Below, one piece after another: positions 20,546 through 33,559 of a stretch of DNA of 64,000 nt (position 1 is the stretch's first letter; each line of letters begins with the position of its first letter). Location: positions 26,144,501 through 26,208,500 of the forward strand of contig NC_056753.1 in the NCBI RefSeq assembly GCF_018687715.1, given 5' to 3'. The DNA comes from Carya illinoinensis (Eukaryota; Streptophyta; Magnoliopsida; Fagales; Juglandaceae). The position numbers were made by a program, and so were the translations under genes. The notes below the pieces were generated by a model. That model had not been told where the DNA came from. It was given only the letters and a program-made list of their open reading frames with translations, and did not search any database.

Positions 20546-23500
20546 GGTATGATTGCGTACCATTGGGCCTGACTTTGAAGATATTGTGTAAGATTCTCTA
20601 CTTCTCTTATGATATGGTTGTGGCAGATCTGATTCATGTAATTATTTGTTATCGTCAATAAATACAAAAGTGATAATTTGCCACGGATGATCCCTAATTT
20701 AGCTCTGGAATTTCTGCTGATTAGGCAGACCTGATTGTTGTGAAAGCATTGAGCATTGTATGTATAGATTTGTATATATTATTTATGTAAATATTGGTGT
20801 GTGGGGATTGGTTCCAACATGTTAATCTATTTTTGCCTAATATAGGTGAGGGCATTGTCCTTACTAGTGTTGCTCTTCTACTTAAGTGTACTCGTTAAAA
20901 AAATTTGACATTGCATTCCAATCTGAAACATATATGTTTGATGTTTTTAAGCACATCCATGCATGCATCCATGATACGTAAATGATAGGAGATAGTATTG
21001 TCAATTGCTAATCCCTTTGGTCATGTTTAAACCATTCATCCATTGACAGAGGGTCCTCGTTTGACTGCACCATTGTTTGGTCTTAGGTTGTAGAAACACA
21101 AGAAAAGGCTAACCCACATCCTGGCTTATGAAACCAAATGGCTTATCAATATTGTAATTGGCCACTATTTAGATTTTTATAAAAATACATTTCCATCTAT
21201 TAGGTAATCTATATAGTTACTTCTCACTCAGTGGACGTCTATCATACTGATTCTGCTCTATTACAGTCCACCTACCTAATGTAGGATGTAGAGGACTTTA
21301 TTCAAATCTCTATAGTTCTTATGTTGCATTGAGTGCCTAACGCCACATGTTTTTAGGAAACTAGTCCTGATACAATTGCAATGACCCGAGCAATGTCAAA
21401 TGCAGCCTTATTTACACTTCATAAAGCTTGCATACTAGGTCGTAGGCAGAAGTACTCCATAATCATCATAAACTGTTGTTACACCTTGTAACTAACCAAT
21501 GTGAGTTTTGATGAACCTTGCACCTTTACCAATACAGATTTACCTCTATCATGCCTCCTCCACCAACTATAGTGGGACTTGGGGGCGTTACACAAGTCCT
21601 CCAGCTCCTAACTTTTGATGTGAGACTAGTTGTTTGCATCTAGTCATATGGGTTCAAAAATTACGCAGGGTCCTTACTTCGACATCCCCTTTTCATCCTT
21701 GCAACTGTTATAGTGTGGGGTTTTGGTGGGAATTGTTAAGTTGAAATAGTTCTGTACCCATGCTTAGATGTATGGTGAAAATTTAACAGTAATAGAGATG
21801 TAAAGGTTATTAGTGTTTTCATCACCTGTTATTATTCGAGTTTAGACTTCATTTTTCATGCTTCTAGAGGTAGAATGATGGTCTGAATTTATTTTTACCA
21901 GGGCTGCATGATATTCCTCATAAATATTATATCTAAAAAATACTTTGTTTCTTTGATGTTAAATATTAAAATTGGGCTTCGATTTCTTACCCGTCCTGTG
22001 CCAGACCAGTTACCAACAATTTATCGAAGCCCTACTGAGAATTATAATGATTGGATCCTGCTTTCAATTAAGAATGAAGCTATGAAAGTTATTGTTGTAG
22101 TGGTATAACGCCAGCCAACTTATTACTCAGATAGAGGTGATTTCCAAGGCTTATTCTTCTTTAAAGGTCCAATTCCAAATTGATCTAATGATTTTGGCTA
22201 ATGAACAAAATCAATCTATGTCATCATTGCCTTCTATGACTTAGCTTGTTGGGTCGGGGATAATGGTCTGAATATTTGCAATCCCTTGTTTGCCCTGCGA
22301 TAGTTTAATGTTTCCCATGAATTAGGCAATTATATTAATACATATCATTGAATTGGTCCTGCCCTATAAATATATAATCCTTTCCTTCCTGATCTGTAGA
22401 AGGAAATGATATTTCAATTGCAGTATATTAAATAACCAATTCGGCTCTAATGATGTATCTAACTTTCCTGGATTTGATAAAGCCCTCTATTTTTTATAGG
22501 CTGTTAGTAGGAATGGTCGGGAAATTTTGACTGCATTAGCAGCCAATTTTGTAGTTGCTGTTGGATGAGCAGCAGTGGGAAAGCTTAAATTTTTTTGGTG
22601 GAATTTACAGCTTCTTTTGAAGTCTACCAATTGGTCTGCCCAAGAAGCTGAGAATTCTAATTTTCGTTCAAAAATCTATCTCCTATACAAGAAAAAGTGT
22701 TGTTATCAGAGCACAGGTTAGTCAGAATGGGATGTACGTGAAAGTTTATATACTGCCTTAAATTTGGTGTAAGATTCCTCATGTCTTTATTTGCTAAGTC
22801 TCTATCATATGTCATAGAGACTGCTTAATTAAGTAGTTAGATACAAAAATCTCATAGAGAATGCTAGTCTATGAAATAATTTTTGACTTCTGTTCTCTCC
22901 TGTTGTCATTGTAGTGAACTGGTTTAGACTATTGGACTGCATATGAATCATATTTACACCATCTTCCTTGATCTAAAGGGAAGTGTGCCTTACTCATTAT
23001 TGGTTGTTTTTTGTGCATTTATAGAAGCTAACTAATGCCACCAGTGAGATTTGCCAGTGACGTTTGGGATTCTTAAATGAGATCGATAGATAGAGAGACT
23101 TAATTTTATCCACACCATTATCAGATAGGGTTTGCATTCCTAGCTGATAATGGTTAATATGGGACTGCAGTGCATATGCAGTTTAATGGCTTTTAATTTT
23201 ACGTTGGTTTTCAACTGATTGTATATTAATAATCTGCTTCATCTGGTCCCAGTAGTCTGTATATGAACCTCTGTTTTCTATCTTAGCGATAGGATATAAT
23301 GAAACTCATCTCCTTCTAGCTTATGTTGCTAGATAGGTGTTCTTGATGAAAGCAACCTACCATTCATGTATTAACAGAACATAACTCTAATGCATATTTA
23401 CTTCAGAACCTGATCATAACTTAGTTATAGTTTGTATGTTAATTTCCAAACAGGGCTGGGATATGGTTGCATTGTTGTACCACTATTAGCTAGCTATTGG

Positions 23501-24516
23501 CTATAGTACCTGTCAAAATTTCTTTGTTTTACAAACACCTCACTATCTTTTTTTTTTTTTTTTTGTGGATGGCTATAAACACCTCACTATCTCCCATACC
23601 GTACTATATTTGTTAGAAGTATATCTATATATACTTTTATATCTATATATATATATAGATATATAGATATATAGATATATTTGCAAAACTATCCCTGAAT
23701 ATTCGAATTACCTAAATCTTACTTAGTGTTAATTTCAGCCTATCATGAACTAGTTTAACAATATACTGTAATTGTCTCAGTGTCTCCTGTCATGTCCTTA
23801 AGAGTGTTAGCCCTTACCTCCTTCAATGAGTCTGACCTGATTTTGCACTGGCTGGAACCATACTTGTGAGATTCTCTCATGTTGCCCTACCACTCATTAT
23901 GTACTTATATGAGACCATGGTATATAATCTCCAGATGCCTTACATATGGACATTTATTTATTTGTCCATAACTTGCCCTATGCCATATCTAGCAATCTAG
24001 CAACTCAATCAGCCTGTAATAAAAGCTATAAGAAGTATTTACCTGTTATTTCTAACCAACCAGAAATATTTTTATATTAGACATATACTGGCTTGGGATA
24101 CATTTTGGCTAGGCAACTTATGGCAATGGATTTTCCTGATATCTGGGTTTTTTGATTTAAATGGCCAGGTGATAACAGTTTCTATGGTGTACTTGAAATG
24201 CTTTCTTTGAACATCATGCATGCATGCAGCCTGCAGATGAATGATAATTCAGTAGGTTTATATCAAATATCTGGAAATGCTACAAAGGCATACACACATT
24301 ACCAGTTTACAGGGTTAGCTATTACCAATTTCTGGTAGTAAGAGATTATATATACAACTAGTGCATCTGCAATATTCTGAGTCATTTTGACTCTGATGCA
24401 TCATTAACAAATTATTAAGTGTAGCTACTTCTTCCCTTTACTTGAATATAACGCAGATATGGATGGTATATCTATATTTACATTCGTTTAAATTGCCTGG
24501 AAATCATCCTTGTATT

Positions 24517-24560
24517 CACTGGTTATCTATAAGTCACAAGTGACTTATAGATAACCAGTG
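24517..24560. repeat. Perfect inverted repeat, 21-bp arms, 2-bp loop
   Basis: CACTGGTTATCTATAAGTCAC, then AA, then its exact reverse complement. It is perfectly symmetrical apart from the two-base centre. Confidence 0.97.
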
Positions 24561-24769
24561 ATTATCATACCATGATTTTATTCAACCTTCCCTCATATCA
24601 CTGAAGGCAAGTTATAATTGATGGTTGTTATCACTAGGACTGGCAAAAACAATCATTGTTCAACTAGTACAACACAGGAAGAGAATTTCTCAATGATCTT
24701 GTCACAGAAAATCTCTTTATGTCCTTGGCATATATTTTAGGAAAATTTTGTTGCAACTTATATATACAA

Positions 24770-24845
24770 CCATCTTGTTATATAATATATTATATATTAT
24801 ATATTATATATATAATATATATATTATAGATATATAACAAGATGG
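24770..24845. repeat. AT-rich fold-back hairpin
   Basis: CCATCTTGTTATATA at the left matches TATATAACAAGATGG at the right, with nearly pure A/T between. The structure would form a long hairpin, like a tiny MITE or a palindromic TA expansion. Confidence 0.85.
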
Positions 24846-25589
24846 TGCACAAGTCGCCCAATTATATGAGATATCCAAAAAATTGAGGTGTGACTATTTG
24901 TGAGTCATTTTGGCTCAATTTATTTACACTCCCTTTTGCCATATGGTTGTGTGTTTCAACATTCAACGCGTTCTTTCTGGGTGATGTGTACCATTTCACC
25001 ATTAGAACCATCATTCCTCCTATGTTGATTCATCATGTACACAACACAAAAAGTTGGTCTTTTTACTGTCCTATAATTAACGTAACATAAATTTGCCCGA
25101 AACAGAGCATTCTACTCTCCATGTACCTTAAATGTTATTTGTATGTTGATAAGGTACATTTCAATTTGAGTATTGTGAATGGGATTTTAGATAGTTCATA
25201 TTTCCTGTTAGAACACACTAAAAGGGGGTCCTGTTAGATAGTTCATATTTCATGTTAGAACACAAACCTAAGTCAATTTTTAACACCTTCTTTTGATCAC
25301 TATTGCGCCAATTAACTTGTTCCCATATAGTAACTGCACTGCACAACCAGCCAAGAGCGTGTATTTATTCAGTTATTTGCTCTTTCACCTTAATAAATCC
25401 AACTATAAACTGATTTTGTCTATTTAATGTCGGCTACCTATTTAGATCCAGGCATTTGGGTAGTTTTTATGAAATCTGTGCAATTATGCTGGTCCTACTA
25501 TTGAAACTTAGACCAGCTTATTCCATGCACACCCATTTCAAATTACAACACTAACATACTCTTTTCTACTACCTGGTCAACTTCATAAG

Positions 25590-28500
25590 ATGGATAAGGC
25601 TTGGATGCATATTGAGGATAGATTGCATTCCACTGAGTATGCTGAAGGGGTTAAACAATTCCTCTCTATGGTGTTAGCCCACACTCCTAACACTGATTAG
25701 ATTAGGTGTCCATGCAGAAGATGTCGGAATAGAGCTTTCCACTCCATTCGTATAGTCGAAGATCATTTGTTCTTCAGAGGTATTGATCCAACTTATACGA
25801 AATGGATATTCCATGGAGAAGATGACCCTTTCCTTTCTGCTGCACTCTCTGCCGATGAAGAAGCTAATACATCTTCTAACAATGATTATATTGATGATCT
25901 AGAAGAGATGTTTGATGACATCCGCCATGGGTCGTATATGGATCATCATTCTACTGATGAGGGATACATAGAGGCAGATGATCAAGATCAGACCTTTGAT
26001 GGTCGAACTAACTTTAATTTCGAGGAGTTGGTATTTGATGCATGACGCCCACTTTATCCTTCATGTACTAAGTTCTCAAAGCTATCATTCATCGTCAAGC
26101 TTCTTCACATAAAGAGCATTGGCGGTTGGACCGTGAAGTCATTCGATATGGTCATAAAGTTATTGCAAGAGGCATTTCCAGATGCCTCTTTCCCTGACTC
26201 ATATAACGATGCCCTTCGCTTGGAGCGTGGATTCGGGTTTAGTTACGAGAAGATACATGTCTGCCTAAATGATTGTACGTTGTTTTGGAAGGAAAATGCA
26301 TCGTTAGATGAATGCCCTAAATGTAAAGCTTCAGGTGGGAACAAAGCACAATTCACCAACGAAGGTTACCAAAAAAAGTTCTCTGATATTTCCCCCTAAA
26401 GCCACTATTGCAGAAGCTTTATATGTCAAAGAAGACAGCCTAGGCCATGAGATGGCATGTAGAAGGTCGTGTTGAAGATCCTACATGCATGCGACATCCA
26501 TCAGATTCTAGGGTTTGGAAGGACTTTGATAACAAACATGAGAGGTTTTCCGAAGATCCGAGAAATGTTAGACTTGGTTTGGCAAGTGATGGGTTTAATC
26601 CATTCAATAACATGAGTAGGCCGTACAGCATTTGGCCGGTCCTTCTTGTGCCTTACAACTTGCCACCTTGGGCATGCATGAAAGATCCATACATTATGTT
26701 ATCGTTGCTAATCCCTGGCCCGAAGTCACCAGGTAATGATATTGATGTGTTCTTGCATCCTCTCCTTGAAGAGTTAAAGGAGTTATGGGTAGAGGGTATT
26801 CGTACCTATGATGCGTATAGTGGGCAAGACTTTAAGTTGCATGCAGATCTACTTTGGACTATCAATGACTTCCCCGCATACGCCAATCTTTCTGGTTGGA
26901 GCACAAAGGGCAAGTTGGCATGCCCGTATTGTACATCTGACACAAATTCTCAATGGTTGGTATATGGCCGTAAACATTACTATATGGGTCATCGACGATG
27001 GTTGCACCTAGATCACATTTGGAGATGCAAGAAAAATGCTTTTAATGGGTATGAAGAGCACCAATTCCAACCATCAAGGGTCGAGGGAGAGGAATTACTA
27101 GAACAATTAAGTCAGGTGTCACATTTTCAATTTGGTAAATCTTCTTCGAAGAGGAAACGAACGCCCAATCATCTAAACTGGACAAAAAAATCCATATTTT
27201 TTTAGCTTCCCTACTGGTTATCCTTGGGTTTGAGACATAACTTGGACGTAATGCATATTGAAAAAAACATATGCAATAATGTGTTGGGAACTTTGTTGAA
27301 TATTGAAGGGAAAACTAAGGACTCTGCTAATATGCATAGGGATTTGGCAAATCTTGGAATAAGGAAAGAATTGCATTTACAACATGATGGCGAGTCTAAA
27401 AGAATGGGTCTTGGTTGCTACATGTTAAATTTAAATGAGCGAAGGGCTTTTTGTGCATGGTTGTCAAAAGTAAAATTTCCTGATGGGTTTGCATCGAATA
27501 TTGCCCGGTGTGTCAATGCTAGTGAGGGAAAGATCAGTGGAATAAAGAGCCATGACTGTCATGTCTTTATGCAACAACTATTGCCAGTTGTTATAGGTGG
27601 GTTCTTATGGGCCGATGTGCGTCAAGCCTTAAATAGAGTTGAGTGTATTCTTCAAAGAATTATGTTGCCGGACTTTGAACCTATCAGTGTTGCATCGCCT
27701 TCAAGCTAATATTCCCATCATTCTGTGCAAACTAGAAATGATTTTTCCTCCAACTTTTTTTGATATCATGGTACACCTTTCTATTCACTTGCCAGAAAAG
27801 GTTCTACTAGCAAGACCCGTGCAATACAGATGGATGTATCCTTTTGAGAGGTATTTAGGAAAGTTCAAGCGGTATGTCCGAAACAAAGCACGGCCTGAAG
27901 GCTCAATTGCTGAGGCATATGTGCATCTCGAGTGCCTCACATTTTGCTCTATGTACCTTCATGATATAGAAACTAAATATAATCGAGAGGAACGCAATAC
28001 TGATATACCCATTGAGTCTCCTGAGTCAGGAAATGCTACAAGTTTATCTGTTTTCTCACAAAAGGTTAGGCCATTGTGGACTGCGTACTCACATAAATTA
28101 GCCGACACACTAATGGTCAAGGCCCGATGGTATATACTAAATAATTGGCTGGAGGTTGAGCAATACATTGAGTAAATACATCAATCTTGAATTACTAACT
28201 TTAGTAATGGGTATCTAATGTTACTAGTCTCTAATGTAACAATTCCATGTTGAGCTTCACAGGGATCACTATAACAAGATGAAAGAAGAGGACCCTCATA
28301 ACATCGACCGTAGGCACTAGAGTCAATTTCACGCGTGGTTTAGAGCACGCGTAAGATTTTATCTCCTGTATATTGCTTTATATAGCTACATTTTGTAATA
28401 TTATTGATTTAAAATAATAAATGGGAAAAAAATCTGATTTTCCTTTTTCTATCCATTTCGACCATAGATTCGAGAGAAATGTCTAGTGGCTCCAATGACG

Positions 28501-29183
28501 ATTTCTGATGAGTTATATGCATTAGCATGTGGACCAGAACCGATGGTCGCATCTTATGCAAGATGCATAATGAATGGTGTTTGATTTTATACTAAGGAGC
28601 GAGAAAGGCATTGTTGTACTCAAAACTGCAGGGTGGTGGTTCATGGAGAGCATCAGGGATCCCCTTGTGACTTCTACGGTGTGTTGAATGATATAATAGA
28701 AATACGCTACATGGGTTGGCGCAAGGTTTATCTATTTCAATGCACTTGTTATGACGTTAGTGACCCGAGAAGGGGATACGTGTGAGGGACCACTTAACCA
28801 TAGTGAATACGGATAGGCAATGGTATAAAGATGAGCCATTCGCACTTGCGTGCCAAGCAATGCAAGTATTTTACCTGTCCGATCCGATCTTGGGAGGAAG
28901 TTGGAATGTCGTGCAAAAGGTTAAAAGTAGGAATGTTTATAACTATCCCCCTAGTCTTGCTGTCGATGAAGCAATGCCCGATCCACTTAATCGAGTCGAT
29001 GAGGAGCATTTGGTCGTTGCTCCAACTCCCATCTCACCTCGTGGCCCATCCCAACCAGTTGACGATGAAGCAACACTGGACGACATAACTTCCAATGATA
29101 ACTCTGATAACGACACCACCCATCAGCCCATTGGGGAGACAGATGATGATGATGGTAATGTAGAAATGGTTGTGAATTTGTAA
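25590..29183 (+). pseudogene. TNP2-type CACTA transposase, decayed
   Basis: This is the main transposase of the 18.7 kb element. The order is: Transposase-associated domain from ATG 25590 (M-D-K-A-W-M, E-Y-A-E-G-V, R-C-P-C-R-R-C, V-E-D-H-L-F-F-R-G-I), a Transposase_21 core (26133-27205: R-H-P-S-D, V-R-L-G-L, N-M-S, P-Y-N-L-P-P-W, E-L-K-E-L-W, H-A-D-L-L-W-T-I-N-D-F-P-A-Y, C-P-Y-C), the L-R-H-N-L-D-V-M-H-I-E-K-N block (27224-), a DUF4218 region (27640-28175: M-Y-P-F-E-R-Y-L-G) and a DUF4216 region (28464-28960: D-F-Y-G-V-L, Y-K-D-E-P-F-A-L). Breaks: TAG at 25698 where Trp is expected, TGA at 26043, a shift near 26385, TAG near 26439, a shift at the T run near 27200, another near 27650 and further stops around 28316, 28577 and 28783. 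Confidence 0.9.
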
Positions 29184-32100
29184 CCTTTAAGTTGAAAAGC
29201 TAAAAATAGAGTTGTCATTCTAATCAATTCAACAATCTGTTTTCCCAATCCTACCAAACTATTTGCCCTCTGCGTGTATGTGGAAGCATGGTGAAATTAT
29301 TGTATTTAGGCATTTATTGAGGATTTTAGAGGGTGAATATACTTGTTTAATTTTTCATGTAAGTAGAGAGTAACTCATAATGGAACTTCTTATTGTGTGC
29401 AGATTAAGTGCTTGCACTTTAAAGCTAATGTGGTATAAGCTACAACAGCTCGTGCCGATTGTAGGGATTTGTCGCATAATGAATGGTTGGATCTCCTTTG
29501 AACTGCCACCAAGTGATGGGTTTCCAGGGTGACAACACTATATATATTTAAATTTGCTTAATTATATACAATCTCAGCACAATGAACTGAGTACTCTAAA
29601 TTTTGTAACTCATAAGCTTGTGCTATCTTCATTAGCATGTTGGTTGCTCGTTTGGAATTAGTCAATTTCAGTGAAATTTCTTTGGCAAGCCACATATATC
29701 ATATTGAGCTCAATTGCTAGATGTTTGTTGCAGAGAATAGTCCAATTGTTATATATTTGACTAATCAATTAAACTTGTCAGTTTTTTCCTCTAACATATA
29801 GTGGAAAGTGCAGTAAGACCAACTGGGATTTCTGTCCACAAAGATTTCGAAGGTTATTATGGTCGACTATGGTAGGGATAAAGCCATTACTGCCATAAAA
29901 ACTTATGCAAATAATATAGGGTATGTAAACTGTTCAACATCAGAGAATTATAAAGGCTGTTGAATTAATTTTGTGGGATGACTTCCATGTGCAAGACCTT
30001 AGGCGGTTGGAATATCTTTGGTCATAACCAAACCACTTTCTCCCAGATGGATGCAACAAGGTGACTGTTCAAGCAAGCATTTTTGTTAGACTAACACAAG
30101 ATAGGTGTGTTTTCCTATTCATTTTCTCCCCTGAAAGAAATAAGAAATTAAAAACTGAAATTATAACACACCCATCTGGAAATCCATTTTGCAGTAATCC
30201 ACCTAAATTGGTAGATTTATTGAAATGGCATAAACACAGCTTTTGACTCCTTCCACTGATCGAGGATTAAGAATTGATGCATAATGATTATATAGATGGC
30301 AATTCGACAATCTCAGCTCCAGTGAAAAAGTAAGACAGTAACTTGAAATAAATGGTTGCTGTCTCTAATTTTTGGTACTGGAAATTAGATTGCATGATCT
30401 GTTTAAGGTAGCTTGGTACAGCTACCACTCATTAATTTGTATGGATAGAAGTTCATAGTAAACTGCATAAAGATGACATATGTGGTATGTGATCAGCAGC
30501 AGTGTTGAGTAACATAGATGTTAAAATGCATACCAATGTAGCTGTATTGTCCAGTGGGAGAAGGAAGCATTGGGGTGTGAACAATTAGGGCAGGAAATGT
30601 TATGCAGGTATAAAAAAGTTGACATCTATGCACAATGGATGGGTTCTTAATCCACCTACTATATGATGGGGACTAAGTGCACTAATTGGAAAATCTATGT
30701 CAGATGACCATTTAAAATCATAGACATTTAGGTTAAATGGATAAACAAAACAGTTATATTTTATGGATGAATATGTTAACATGATAGAGCAAATTTGTAT
30801 TCAAATTGAGGCTTTGAGGGTAAAAGCTAATAATTAAGGCAACAGATTTGTTAAAGTAAAAATGTAATTACTGCCTAGTTAATTGATTAAGTCTTTTAGA
30901 TAGAGTACTCTAAAAGACTAACAACATGAAGGCAGTGATGAGATGCTTTCATATCTAAGATCATAAAACAACATGAAAGCATATGATGAGATGCAGAGAC
31001 CAGATTGCATGATCTGGGTGAAGAATATACTATGGGGTCAGCTCGGTTTCCTTGCCTACATTTTCAATATATCTATTAGCATTAAGATCATGAAGTTAGA
31101 ATAAAAAAAAATAGGATAATCTTAACATCATACTATTCCTGTTATACTCGGTCCAGCAAGCAGATTAGAAGATTGGGGCTATTTGGCAAGTTTTGACACT
31201 GCATGCAGCTAGTCATGAATGGTTAGACTATCGTGACCTTTGTTCCAACTATGTTTATAGACTGCTATTGAGGAAGTTGTCCAGGAAAAGAAAGGAGATA
31301 GGCTTATGACTAAAAAACAGAGTAACAATACATTAACAAAAGTCCTTAATAGGGTTGAATTTCATGTTGAGCTTCATACTTTAATTTAGGAAGGGAAATG
31401 TGAAGTTTAAATTCTCAATTGATAAAGGGGCATTTAACATAGCAGGAATATTCAAGTTATTTTAAGTGATTGGATCTGGAAATACAGTTCCTTGACAAAT
31501 TAAAGTATGAGAAGATATAAAGTATGAGAGGTGTGGAAGAGACACCTATGTTTTACCTAAGTTAGAGTTTATAAAATAAAGGTGTGCAAACGCTGGTTAT
31601 CACCTCTGAAAGTTTAGAAACTTGGGTTAAAGATGTCTAATTTGTATAAAGCATGTCTCTATACAAATTTACTAACACTACCAAGCAGAGAAATAAACAA
31701 ATAAATTCCTTCAAATTCCTCAATGTAAAGAATTTGACATTGGCAATTAATGAGGACTTATAAAGTTGCAACAATTTATTTAAGATGACACATATGCAGA
31801 GTTATAGTTGCTGGAATTAAGTTATAAACCATTAACAAGCGGATAACCATTTATAAAGATTGAGAAATAAATCACTTCCAAGCCGCTATACTTAACACAC
31901 GGGCTAACAATCAATGAAGTTCAAAATTGGTAAAATGGAGGCGGGAGAAGTTTTTATTAAAGGGCGGGATAGGAAAAAAACTTGTGCTCATTTAGGTTGG
32001 GAAGTGGCACCTCTGGTGGGGGCCACAACACAGCTAATGTGCAAAGTTGTACTGAAGAAGTTGACAACTGGATTTGTGGTAGATATGAGAAGATCTCTGG

Positions 32101-33559
32101 TGACTATCGGGGTTAAACTACGCCTACAAGCTGCCTCAGTTCAAGTACATGCACAGATACCCTCATTTGTATTTCCTTTGAAAGAGCTGAAAGGCTGATA
32201 CAGCTTTTTGCACTTCTTGAAGCTGTAAGTATTCAAGAAGAATGAGGGTTTCCTCTTCAGTTTGAAGCTGCTCACGGGTGATCAAAGGTGTGCAAAACTC
32301 TACTCTTCACCTCTGCTGACCAACCTAGAGCTACAAGTAGGTACACCTTGTATATTTCCAAGGCTTTATGTGATTCTCCCCCTAATAAAGGCGTCTTAAG
32401 CAGCCTGAGGCATAAATCCTTCATTCCATTTATGCTTGTTTTGGGTAGGTCTAATACAACCTGATGGGTTTTTCACTGAAGAACACAAACGCTTGGTTAA
32501 GGTGCAAGGTTTAGGCAGCCTTAACCAAGATCCAAATTTTCTGATCTAAAAAGTGGAAGTTTTCAGATTAGGTGTAGAACTGTGCATGCTAGATGAGATG
32601 TGTAACGTCATGAAGTTAAATTTGGATAGTGTCTTGTTATCATATATTTTTTTGATTTGTATACTGAAAAATGGATGTTTAAGTTACATATGTTGTACTC
32701 ACACAAAACAGCCTGTTAAATATTTTGTATGAACTCCTCCCTCTGCCATTGGTAAAGAAGGCCGGGAGTTAGTTGAACTGCATGACTGTTCATATACCTG
32801 GTTTGATCGAGTCTCCTGTTAAGCTTTGTCGGTTTTCAAGGTTAGGCTGGGATGTTAGCTTGGATCAGGGTCCTCTCATATGTTCATAATTAGAAGCCGT
32901 TACCACAGATTCTAGTTTACATGTATACTATTAGACACGTAAAACTTATACTATTCCTATAAGATGGATGTATTACTAAAACAAACCTACAGGAAGGCTG
33001 TTGCAATACAATGACGCAGCGTCACCATTTGCCAAAGATCAAACTACTGACTCCAATGTAGTATAACAATTGGTAATATCAATACTGAAGTATATATGTT
33101 TGGTTAGAGATAAACACCCTTAGAACTTTTGAAATCCGTTAATTTGGACAGCAGTTAGTATGCATTGTTTGAAGCATATTCAAAGTTGTGATGGTTCCTG
33201 GGCCTAAAGTATTTCACAGTTCTTAAAGCTAAGTCTGAAAGCAAACTCCCTAAGATGTGTTATTTTAATTCCATGGGATCCCCTCTCTGGGTGTTCCTTA
33301 GCTAGTTTGAATTAGGGAAAGCCCTACATGATGGGGTTAAAAACAAGACAACAAGTTCCAAGGTCCTGATGTGATTTATTTGGCCATAAAACATGTTTGT
33401 AAATTATAATGCCACCAGCTAAATAAATGTTAACCTTCCTCTACCAGTAACATGCTATTAACGAGGTAAAAATAGCTACATTTTGTTTCACAAAGCAATC
33501 TTTTTCCTGTTTATAGGCTAAAGAAGCAGTAGGAATTTCCAGCCACCAACACAGCCAAC
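29184..33559. other. Non-coding DNA between the two CACTA genes
   Basis: About 4.4 kb with no recognisable coding sequence. Composition is moderately AT-rich and unique-looking, without obvious tandem arrays. Frames such as 31914-32198 have no recognised domain. It may contain the promoter and first introns of the second gene. Confidence 0.55.

Larger units (their letters stand above)
20546..25589. other. Non-coding interior of the large CACTA element
   Basis: About 5 kb without any recognisable gene; frames are short and random in composition. It contains a run of T near 23550, a TATA/ATAG fold-back (23615-23680), a perfect palindrome (24517-24560), an AT-rich hairpin (24770-24845) and a short tandem duplication of GATAGTTCATATTTC at 25188-25263. 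It may be the first intron of the transposase gene or captured host DNA. Confidence 0.6.

Noticed and set aside
31914..32198. 94-codon plus-strand frame in the large CACTA element
   Set aside because: No recognised motif, no leader or splice context, and a length expected by chance in this much sequence.
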